Shown here: one piece after another, positions 1 through 5,791 of the stretch | Numbering within the stretch: position 1 is the first letter of the stretch | How the letters are laid out: every line of letters starts with the position of its first letter | NCBI GenBank assembly: GCA_023458875.1 | Contig: JAEWXO010000099.1 | Location: 1 to 16,625, forward strand | DNA from: Bacillota bacterium | GTDB taxonomy: Bacteria > Bacillota > Clostridia > Oscillospirales > Ruminococcaceae | Direction: 5' to 3' | DNA length: 16,625 bases | Notes under the pieces: model-generated | The model's input: the letters and a program-made list of their open reading frames with translations, nothing else | Databases searched by the model: none | What the model was told of the DNA's origin: nothing | Position numbers and translations under genes: made by a program

Positions 1-67
1 TTGTATACCGCTTTTATTCTGATTGATTTCCATCAAATATCGTGATTGTCAATTTCTATGCTGGAAT

Positions 68-3000
68 TTATACCTCATTTAATGTGACTGATACTTCCGC
101 AGATAATCTGCTAAACAACAATGTATAATTTATACTTATTTCATTTCCATACCTATCTACTATTGCGGTATTTCTGTATTTCCCATTTGAATCTTTTGAA
201 TACACATATTTTGTTTGTTCATTTGTTATTATTTCGCAGCTATTTTCGTCACTTGAAAACTTTATTTTTTCATATGTTCCAAAATTAGCTGTATATTCTC
301 CGTTTCCTTCATTATCAATAAAATATCCTTTAGTACCATTTGGATATGATACTTCTATTGCTTCATTTTTAACTTCATCAATATACCAGGATGCTACATA
401 ATATTTTTCTGAAATTTGATACCATTTCTTTCCGTATGCATCAATTGTTTCACCTGTTATATCTAAAACAGTACCCTTTTCAACACCGCCAAGTATTCTA
501 CCCCATGGATTATCTCTTACGTTTAAGTAAAGTGCATTTACTGTGCCTATACGGCTACTCATTTTCTTCAAAGAACTTTCAAAATTAAATTTCCATCCAT
601 ATCCTAAGAAATCGCTTTCTTCATCTTTAAACTGTGAATTATATACACGTTCAAGTGAAAATTGCGTCAGTGGATCATTAAAAACAAGATCTGTTTCCTC
701 CTGTGTAAAATCGCCATTTAATCCTTTTGTATTTCCTTTAAACCTTACCCCCGGAATATTTATAGGCATAAACTGCTCAAATGTATCACTTTTTGACGGT
801 GTTTCTCCACCAGCTATAAATATAGAATTATATGCTACTGTTGAGCCAAAGTATCCTCTTTTTTCGTATGTACACACTAATTCATTTGTATCATCCTTTA
901 ACTCAACCCACTCTTTACCATCAAATCCCTCAACTGTGTTCAAATAAATACTGTTATCTGAACCTTCCGTTGAAACTCCCCCTACAACAAAAAGCTTACC
1001 CATTATGAATTGCAGCCCTAAACCTTTTCTTGCTGTTAATAAATTTGATTTAGTTTCCCACTTATCATTTTCAATATCATACATTTCTACGCTATTCAAT
1101 ATTTCGTTATTATTTTCCCCACCGGCTACAGCAATATAGAATTTATTATCTATTAAATAAAGAGATGCACCAAAATTCTTTCTTCCAACATTCATTGATG
1201 CTTTTGTTTCTATTGTCTTTGTGTCTAAATCATAAACTTCAAGTGTATTTAACGACTCTCCATTTACATCTTCACCACCAATAATGTATATTTTTCCATT
1301 ATAATATACCGCTTCATGCGCTCTTCTCTCAATAATATTACTCTCTTGATTTAATCTGATTGTTTTTGTACCACCATTTGATGATATAACTTCTACTTTA
1401 TTCAAAAGTTTTGTTCCGTTATATCCACCAAATACATATATGTCATTATTTACTGCTGCTGCAGCAAAGTCCATTCTCTTTTCTGCTAATTGCCCTATAT
1501 TTGTCCATGTATTTTCTTCAAAGTTATATCTGCTTATATCGTTAGAAATTATATTCTTTTGATCTATACCACCTATTGCATATATATAACCATTTGAATT
1601 TACCAGTTCTAAATGGGATTTTGCTATATCTAAGTTTTTCCTTATTCTATATGGTTTATCATTGTTTTTGTAAAATGAGCTATCATAATCATATGGTTCT
1701 ATTAAATTTTCATATATTCTTTCTTTTGATAAATCATTTGTAATTGTATATGAATAAAAAGGTTTAGTAATCTCAAGAGTTGCAAATTGAGATTTTCTTT
1801 CTTTTAAGCTTTTATCAGCGTTTATAAGCGTAGGCGTTTTAAAAGTAATTGTCTGTTTTCCTTCACCATTTAAAATAACTTTGTGATTATTAACACCTGT
1901 TAATCTCTCTTTTTCTATCTCATAATCTTCCTTAATTAATTTAAAGTTATTTTCATTTTCCTCTTGAAGAAAATCACCTTTTATTTCTAATACACCGTTC
2001 AGAAATTCATTGGAATTTCCATTTCTAATTGTAAAGTCCCCATTTACAATTACATGACTATCTGGATATGTCATTACAAATTTAGCGTTATCCTGTATTG
2101 TCATATTCCCTAAGACAGTTACCTTTGTATCTGAACCCATAACTTCAAAGGTGCCGCCTTTATGAACAAAATCGCCTTCGATAGTCATATTTTGATTATA
2201 GGTTTTGAAATGTCCATTTTCTTGAATGTAATCGCCTTTTACTCTAAGTGTTACAATATCATTATCATATTCAGCTATATTTACATCAACATTACCTTTT
2301 ATGTATAAATCTCCATGGATAATAAGCTCCTTATTAACTATAGCCTGTTCTTTGTTTTCACGAACAAAAAAATTTGTCCTTTTTTCTATAATGATGGGAC
2401 CTTCTTGAGTTGTATACCCATCTTCTCCATCTTTTTTATAATTTATAATACCTTTTCCATTGTCTTCATATAGCTCAAAATTCAGACTATTTATAAAAAC
2501 CAGTGGGAAATCAGAAGTGTTCTCATTTATCAACCTACTTATTCTACTTTTTGTATCAATAATCTGCTGGTTTTCCCCTATTAATACAAGTGCACCTCCA
2601 CCTTGAATTTCCGATTCACCTTTTTCAATTATATTCCCTTCTACCATAATACTTGAATTTGATATATGTAATCTGCCCTCAACAATCAAATTACCTCTTA
2701 CTATAACCTTTATACCTTCTTCAGAAGCATTGACTAATGATCCTGATTCTATATTTAAATCACCATTTATCTCTAAAACTGTACCTTGTTTAATGTCTAA
2801 TTTACCACTCGGTTTAACAGTCAAACCGCCCCCAATCTTTGTATTCTTAGAATACTCTTCATTCGAAATAATATCCAACCCTTTATCTGAAATTATTTCA
2901 AATGTTATATCCTCCGTACTTACAGGATTAGCAGTTGTCTCTCCTACTCCATTTTTTATTTGCTCAATTTGTGTTTTTATAGGACTTGTCCGTTCTGTCT

Positions 3001-3277
3001 CGGTTACTGTTGCTTCTGTTACTTCTGTTGACTCTGCTACTTTTTCTGAATCCTCAACAGAATTTATTATCTCTGTTTCGGTTTCTGATTCTTCTTTTTC
3101 ACCCGTTTGAATTTCTTCTTGAGTTGACTCCATTTGAATTTCTGTATTCTGTGTTTGCATCACTTTATATTTCTGTATCTGTTCTGATACTTCCTCTGCT
3201 ATAACCTCATAGTTTGCAGAATTAAATAAAAATGTTGCTGTTAAAAATAATGCTATAAATTTTTTTACTTTTTTCAT
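68..3277 (-). CDS. Secreted kelch / RHS-type surface protein, C-terminally truncated
   Basis: The start is the ATG at 3275-3277: it has an AAAGGATAAG ribosome binding site just upstream and opens a good signal peptide (residues 1-28, MKKVKKFIALFL...). The longer frame to 3355 adds 26 residues that lack both. The product is 1069 aa. In order: an acidic Glu/Thr-rich linker (about 29-105); a beta-repeat stalk full of alternating hydrophobic 'V.G.' turns (about 150-436), perhaps a beta-helix; a kelch propeller with Gly-Gly dyads at 569, 617, 667, 719, 766 and 823, i.e. six blades; an RHS-like N-terminal domain with a DPLTQFSLERVYNSQF stretch and GYGW (863-900); an SH3-like segment (909-967, LYLNVRDNPWG); and the DRYGNEISINY motif (1041-1051). 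The gene then ends, where RHS proteins normally continue for hundreds of residues of YD repeats. It is probably exported to the cell surface; its role is unknown. It is more AT-rich than its neighbours and looks accessory. It may be a decaying gene rather than a finished product. Confidence 0.8.
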   Translation of the reverse strand: MKKVKKFIALFLTATFLFNSANYEVIAEEVSEQIQKYKVMQTQNTEIQMESTQEEIQTGEKEESETETEIINSVEDSEKVAESTEVTEATVTETERTSPIKTQIEQIKNGVGETTANPVSTEDITFEIISDKGLDIISNEEYSKNTKIGGGLTVKPSGKLDIKQGTVLEINGDLNIESGSLVNASEEGIKVIVRGNLIVEGRLHISNSSIMVEGNIIEKGESEIQGGGALVLIGENQQIIDTKSRISRLINENTSDFPLVFINSLNFELYEDNGKGIINYKKDGEDGYTTQEGPIIIEKRTNFFVRENKEQAIVNKELIIHGDLYIKGNVDVNIAEYDNDIVTLRVKGDYIQENGHFKTYNQNMTIEGDFVHKGGTFEVMGSDTKVTVLGNMTIQDNAKFVMTYPDSHVIVNGDFTIRNGNSNEFLNGVLEIKGDFLQEENENNFKLIKEDYEIEKERLTGVNNHKVILNGEGKQTITFKTPTLINADKSLKERKSQFATLEITKPFYSYTITNDLSKERIYENLIEPYDYDSSFYKNNDKPYRIRKNLDIAKSHLELVNSNGYIYAIGGIDQKNIISNDISRYNFEENTWTNIGQLAEKRMDFAAAAVNNDIYVFGGYNGTKLLNKVEVISSNGGTKTIRLNQESNIIERRAHEAVYYNGKIYIIGGEDVNGESLNTLEVYDLDTKTIETKASMNVGRKNFGASLYLIDNKFYIAVAGGENNNEILNSVEMYDIENDKWETKSNLLTARKGLGLQFIMGKLFVVGGVSTEGSDNSIYLNTVEGFDGKEWVELKDDTNELVCTYEKRGYFGSTVAYNSIFIAGGETPSKSDTFEQFMPINIPGVRFKGNTKGLNGDFTQEETDLVFNDPLTQFSLERVYNSQFKDEESDFLGYGWKFNFESSLKKMSSRIGTVNALYLNVRDNPWGRILGGVEKGTVLDITGETIDAYGKKWYQISEKYYVASWYIDEVKNEAIEVSYPNGTKGYFIDNEGNGEYTANFGTYEKIKFSSDENSCEIITNEQTKYVYSKDSNGKYRNTAIVDRYGNEISINYTLLFSRLSAEVSVTLNEV

Positions 3278-3403
3278 TTTCTTATCCTTTCTGTCACTTA
3301 AAATTATGTCTACTTTTAACTCCTTTCTGAAACGAATATTTCGTAATATTACCACTATTAAATTTTATATTTTAATGATTATACACAAAAACAGACATTT
3401 ATT

Positions 3404-3432
3404 ATTATACCAAAAATCAAATGCCTTGTCAA
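3404..3432 (-). promoter_or_regulatory. Sigma-A promoter of the kelch/RHS gene
   Basis: Read on the minus strand there is TTGACA (3427-3432), a 17-base spacer and TATAAT (3404-3409), an exact match to the vegetative consensus. Transcription would begin near 3397, giving a leader of about 120 bases before the ATG at 3277. This also supports the shorter start of the gene. Confidence 0.8.
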
Positions 3433-3481
3433 TTATTGTTTTTTTGTAATTTAATATAATACATGTAAATGGTTACTATTC

Positions 3482-3601
3482 ATGCTCTATCTCCCACTAA
3501 AATATAAAAGCAGCACCAGTGGGCCGGTTTTAGCCGTCCTGTTGTTGCTGCTTTATGGAGCAAAATCAGAGCCGGAAGTAGACAATCCAATTCAGTCTTA
3601 G
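3482..3601 (+). CDS. Possible 39-residue membrane peptide
   Basis: An ATG frame of 39 codons ending in TAG. The peptide has a basic and polar N-terminus (MLYLPLKYKSSTSG), a hydrophobic core (PVLAVLLLLLYGA) that could span a membrane, and an acidic tail (KSEPEVDNPIQS). That layout resembles small membrane peptides, including type I toxins. Against it: no clear ribosome binding site precedes the ATG, and the hydrophobic codons coincide with the hairpin at 3507-3554, which could produce the leucine run by chance. I do not recognise a family. Confidence 0.2.
   Translation: MLYLPLKYKSSTSGPVLAVLLLLLYGAKSEPEVDNPIQS
3507..3554 (-). terminator. Terminator-like hairpin in the 3472-3807 spacer
   Basis: A 9-bp stem, AAAGCAGCA with TGCTGCTTT, encloses a second short stem (CGG-TTTTAG-CCG). 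Read leftwards, it is followed by CTTTTATATTTT, so it could act as a back-up terminator behind the stronger one at 3709-3752. Read rightwards there is no T run. An alternative is a folded part of a small RNA. Confidence 0.35.
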
Positions 3602-3708
3602 AAGGAGTCTATCATAATCAGATAGTCCACTTCGTGGAAACCCTTTACAGTATTATTTGATTATGAGACTGTGCAATTAAGCCTAAAATGAAATAGAATG
3701 AATTTATG

Positions 3709-3752
3709 AAAAAGTGCTGTAAACCATCTCATTTACTTGGTTTACAGCACTT
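3709..3752 (-). terminator. Rho-independent terminator of the yabB-rsmI operon
   Basis: A perfect 14-bp stem, AAGTGCTGTAAACC (3712-3725) with GGTTTACAGCACTT (3739-3752), has a 13-base loop. On the minus strand it is followed by a run of five T. It lies about 95 bases past the rsmI stop codon and is in the right orientation. Confidence 0.8.
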
Positions 3753-3844
3753 AATTTCAAAATGAAATTCTGCTTTCATTTATTTTTTATAGTGTGTGAA
3801 TAGTAACAGCCCCGTTCGCCCTGCACCTTGAGAAACATGCAAGC

Positions 3845-4675
3845 TTACTTCTGAAAATTAATAAGCTGATATAATTCGCTTTTTTTATAACCGGTTTCCT
3901 GCGCAATAATTTTACATGCGGTTATTATTTTTTCACCGCTCTCCACAAGTTCATTTACCATTTCTACTGCCTTCTCTATTGTAAGCTTAGGTGTATCAGG
4001 CGTTTTAGCGCCCTCAATTACAAGTACATACTCACCCTTCGGGGATTTTTCCCTATAATATTCTATTGCCTCCGAAAGAGTACAGCGTATAACTTCTTCG
4101 TAAATTTTCGTGAGTTCACGGCACATGGAAATTTTTCTGTCGCCGAAATATTTAAGCATATCATTGAGCGTGCTTATAAGCTTATGCGGCGCCTCGTAAA
4201 ATATCATGGTATTTGTATTGTTCTTTACCTGTTCAAGGTGCTCATTTCTCTGCTTTTTAGTAACCGAAAGAAAGCCCTCAAATGAAAACCTCGATGTGTC
4301 AAGCCCTGAAACCGCAAGTGCGGAAACAACTGCGCTCGGCCCCGGTACGACCTTTACCGGTATGCTGTTTTCATAGCACAGCTTTACAAGCCCTTCACCC
4401 GGGTCAGATATGCAGGGCATTCCTGCATCGGTAACAATCGCACAGCTCTCTCCTGCTGACAGCCTGTTTATTATTCCGTCCGCACACAGCCTTGAACTAT
4501 GGTCATGGTAGCTTACAAGCGGTTTTTTAATATCATATCTGTTCAGAAGCTTAAGGGTTACACGTGTATCCTCAGCCGCAATGAAGTCTACCTCGTTTAA
4601 TATCTCAATCGCCCTGAATGTAATATCCGACATATTTCCGATGGGTGTTCCGAGTACATATAATGTTCCGGGCAT
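3845..4675 (-). CDS. rsmI: 16S rRNA (cytidine-1402-2'-O)-methyltransferase RsmI
   Basis: RsmI puts the 2'-O-methyl group on C1402 in the decoding centre of 16S rRNA, using S-adenosylmethionine. The 276-residue protein opens with MPGTLYVLGTPIGN, the standard start of the family. It keeps the tetrapyrrole-methylase fold motifs: TPIGN (10-14), EDTR (35-38), TDAGMPCISDPG (82-93) and PGPSAV (111-116). It also has a C-terminal helical tail with the ACKIIAQETGYKKSELY pattern. Length is close to that of E. coli RsmI. The start is the ATG at 4673-4675, nine bases after GAAAGGA. An in-frame TTG at 4693 lies inside that ribosome binding site and is not the start. The gene follows the YabB-like methyltransferase by 37 bases, the pairing known from Bacillus (yabB-yazA-rsmI), here without the GIY-YIG gene between them. 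The two are probably co-transcribed. Confidence 0.95.
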   Translation of the reverse strand: MPGTLYVLGTPIGNMSDITFRAIEILNEVDFIAAEDTRVTLKLLNRYDIKKPLVSYHDHSSRLCADGIINRLSAGESCAIVTDAGMPCISDPGEGLVKLCYENSIPVKVVPGPSAVVSALAVSGLDTSRFSFEGFLSVTKKQRNEHLEQVKNNTNTMIFYEAPHKLISTLNDMLKYFGDRKISMCRELTKIYEEVIRCTLSEAIEYYREKSPKGEYVLVIEGAKTPDTPKLTIEKAVEMVNELVESGEKIITACKIIAQETGYKKSELYQLINFQK

Positions 4676-4712
4676 TTGTTTAATTCCTTTCAAATAAGAT
4701 ACATGTCTTAAT

Positions 4713-5432
4713 CTATAATAATTTATATATTTTTTTTACTTCATCCGAATATCCGTTTTCGCCTGTCATATAAAGTTGCGGTGCTACCTTCATATATGGC
4801 TTTGAGCCCTTTTTCCCCTCTATAAGGAAAAGCCACGGTGCCTGCTCCGGTGTATTGCTTACAAATCTTAAAAGCTTTGGTTCAATGTTATTTGACTTCA
4901 TAGCCGTTATAACATCTCCAAGGCGTTCCGGCCTGTTACACATACACAGTCTTCCGCCGAATTTTAAAAGCCTGTCTGCCGCGCGGCATACATCGTTTAT
5001 ATTGCAGAGTATCTCATGCCTTGCTATTCTCTGGGATGTAAGCTTGCTTTCTATTCCTGCATTTGTGGCCTTGTACGGCGGATTGCAGACTACAAGTGAG
5101 CATTGTCCGAAAGGTGCCGTATCCCATAATGTCTTCAGGTCTGCACATACCGGGATAATGTTTGTGAGTCTGCTTTTTTCTATTCCGAGTCTCAGCTGCT
5201 CTATTGCATTTTCCTGAATATCCACAGCGTATATTTTTTTCGGAGGGTCCTGTCTTGACATTATAAGCGATATTATTCCGCATCCTGTTCCCAGCTCGCA
5301 TACAAGGTCGTTTCTTTTATAGTTTGTAAAATCCGACAGCAAGAATGCATCTGTTCCGAATCTGTGGTCCTCGCTTGCGCACACAAATATATCGTCGGAT
5401 AGCTTTTCATATGTATATTTTTCCGGGGTCAC
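4713..5432 (-). CDS. TrmN6/YabB-family N6-adenine methyltransferase
   Basis: A class I SAM-dependent methyltransferase of the YfiC/TrmN6 family. E. coli TrmN6 methylates A37 of tRNA1(Val); the substrate of clostridial YabB proteins is not settled. The SAM motif ELGTGCG (46-52) and the amino-methyltransferase motif NPPY (117-120) are both intact, preceded by the family's FGTDAFLLSDF segment. With the GTG start at 5430-5432 it is 239 aa, the usual size. The start is uncertain: an in-frame TTG at 5451-5453 extends it by seven residues, but that TTG belongs to the TTGAAAGGA ribosome binding site seen before other genes here, and nothing like a site precedes it. The GTG lies twelve bases after GGA, slightly far. 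This is the first gene of an operon with rsmI. Its leader carries the dispersed hairpin repeat. Confidence 0.88.
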   Translation of the reverse strand: MTPEKYTYEKLSDDIFVCASEDHRFGTDAFLLSDFTNYKRNDLVCELGTGCGIISLIMSRQDPPKKIYAVDIQENAIEQLRLGIEKSRLTNIIPVCADLKTLWDTAPFGQCSLVVCNPPYKATNAGIESKLTSQRIARHEILCNINDVCRAADRLLKFGGRLCMCNRPERLGDVITAMKSNNIEPKLLRFVSNTPEQAPWLFLIEGKKGSKPYMKVAPQLYMTGENGYSDEVKKIYKLL

Positions 5433-5471
5433 CTGGGTTATACATCCTTTCAATAATTAATGTGGCGGGGG

Positions 5472-5536
5472 TGGGGGGATTTCGATTCTGCGAAATCGAC
5501 CGGGCCTTGCGATTGCCATTGACCTTCGCACACTTT
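5472..5536 (-). repeat. Dispersed hairpin repeat, copy A
   Basis: Read on the minus strand this matches 13107-13178. Shared blocks are AAAGTG, CGAAGG, a variable part, CCCGGTCGA, CGCAGA, and TCGAAATCCC. The core hairpin is TCGATT-TCGCAG-AATCGA (5482-5499). Copy B has TCGACT-CCGCAG-AGTCGA, so one base pair has changed on both sides and pairing is kept. This copy lies in the leader of the methyltransferase operon, between promoter and ribosome binding site. It is followed by an unusual C-rich stretch (5462-5478 as G-runs on the plus strand). Confidence 0.7.
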
Positions 5537-5548
5537 CATACGAACATA

Positions 5549-5577
5549 ATTATACCATGTTTTTTATTTATGTACAA
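5549..5577 (-). promoter_or_regulatory. Promoter of the yabB-rsmI operon
   Basis: TTGTAC (5572-5577), 17 bases, TATAAT (5549-5554) on the minus strand. Transcription would start near 5542 and run through the dispersed repeat, a leader of about 110 bases. It lies back to back with the tRNA promoter: the two -35 boxes are 20 bases apart. Confidence 0.7.
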
Positions 5578-5597
5578 CATTTTTTTAAAAATACTAT

Positions 5598-5626
5598 TGT
5601 AATTTTTTTTGGCATATGTTATAATT
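5598..5626 (+). promoter_or_regulatory. Promoter of tRNA-Arg
   Basis: TTGTAA (5598-5603), a 17-base spacer and TATAAT (5621-5626). Transcription would start near 5633, about 21 bases before the mature 5' end of the tRNA. Confidence 0.75.
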
Positions 5627-5653
5627 TAATTTGTAAGTCAAAAAATAATATGT

Positions 5654-5727
5654 GTTTCCGTAGCTCAGCAGGATAGAGCGACCGCCTCCTAAGCGGTAGG
5701 TCGGGTGTTCGAATCACCTCGGGAACG
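5654..5727 (+). tRNA. tRNA-Arg (anticodon CCU)
   Basis: All arms of a cloverleaf are present: acceptor GTTTCCG with CGGGAAC, D stem GCTC/GAGC, anticodon stem ACCGC/GCGGT around the loop CTCCTAA, and T stem GGGTG/CACCT with TTCGAAT. The anticodon CCU reads the AGG codon for arginine. The discriminator base is G. The 3' CCA is not encoded (TTT follows), so it must be added after transcription. The gene stands alone with its own promoter and terminator; nothing suggests an integrated element at its 3' end. Confidence 0.97.
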
Positions 5728-5740
5728 TTTACAAAAATAT

Positions 5741-5782
5741 CGCCTGAAATCATAAAAGCCATGATTTCAGGCGTTGTTTTTT
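5741..5782 (+). terminator. Terminator of tRNA-Arg, probably bidirectional
   Basis: A perfect 13-bp stem, CGCCTGAAATCAT (5741-5753) with ATGATTTCAGGCG (5761-5773), has a 7-base loop and is followed by TTGTTTTTT. The receiver-EAL gene converges on it and stops ten bases to the right. On that strand the stem is followed by ATATTTTT, so it probably ends both transcripts. Confidence 0.9.
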
Positions 5783-5791
5783 AATTTCCAT

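Larger units (their letters stand above)
3433..3844. other. Structured intergenic spacer bounded by inverted repeats
   Basis: About 410 bases without a recognised gene. An 11-bp perfect inverted repeat, GTTACTATTCA (3472-3482) and TGAATAGTAAC (3797-3807), encloses 314 bases. Inside are an imperfect hairpin (AAAGCAGCA at 3507-3515 with TGCTGCTTT at 3546-3554), a second stem (AGTCT..CATAATCA at 3606-3620 with TGATTATGAGACT at 3658-3670, with a two-base bulge) that encloses a small CCAC-TTC-GTGG hairpin (3627-3637), and the rsmI terminator (3709-3752). I see no target-site duplication outside the inverted repeats. It could be the remnant of a small mobile element or a non-coding RNA locus; the sequence alone does not decide. 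Confidence 0.45.

Noticed and set aside
2730..3204. Plus-strand hydrophobic open frames opposite the kelch/RHS gene
   Set aside because: The Ser/Leu/Val-rich products are the antisense image of the acidic Glu/Thr linker on the minus strand.
3278..3355. 26-residue N-terminal extension of the kelch/RHS protein
   Set aside because: It would place a charged, non-secretory segment before a clear signal peptide, and the ATG at 3277 has the better ribosome binding site.
3472..3807. Complete insertion sequence
   Set aside because: Only 336 bases, no transposase frame, and no target duplication outside the 11-bp arms.
5345..5602. An 85-codon plus-strand open frame over the methyltransferase start and copy A
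   Set aside because: It overlaps a real gene, a repeat and two promoters, and has no ribosome binding site.
5654..5782. tRNA-Arg as attachment site of an integrated element
   Set aside because: The tRNA is followed directly by its terminator and an ordinary gene. No integrase and no second copy of the tRNA 3' end is visible.
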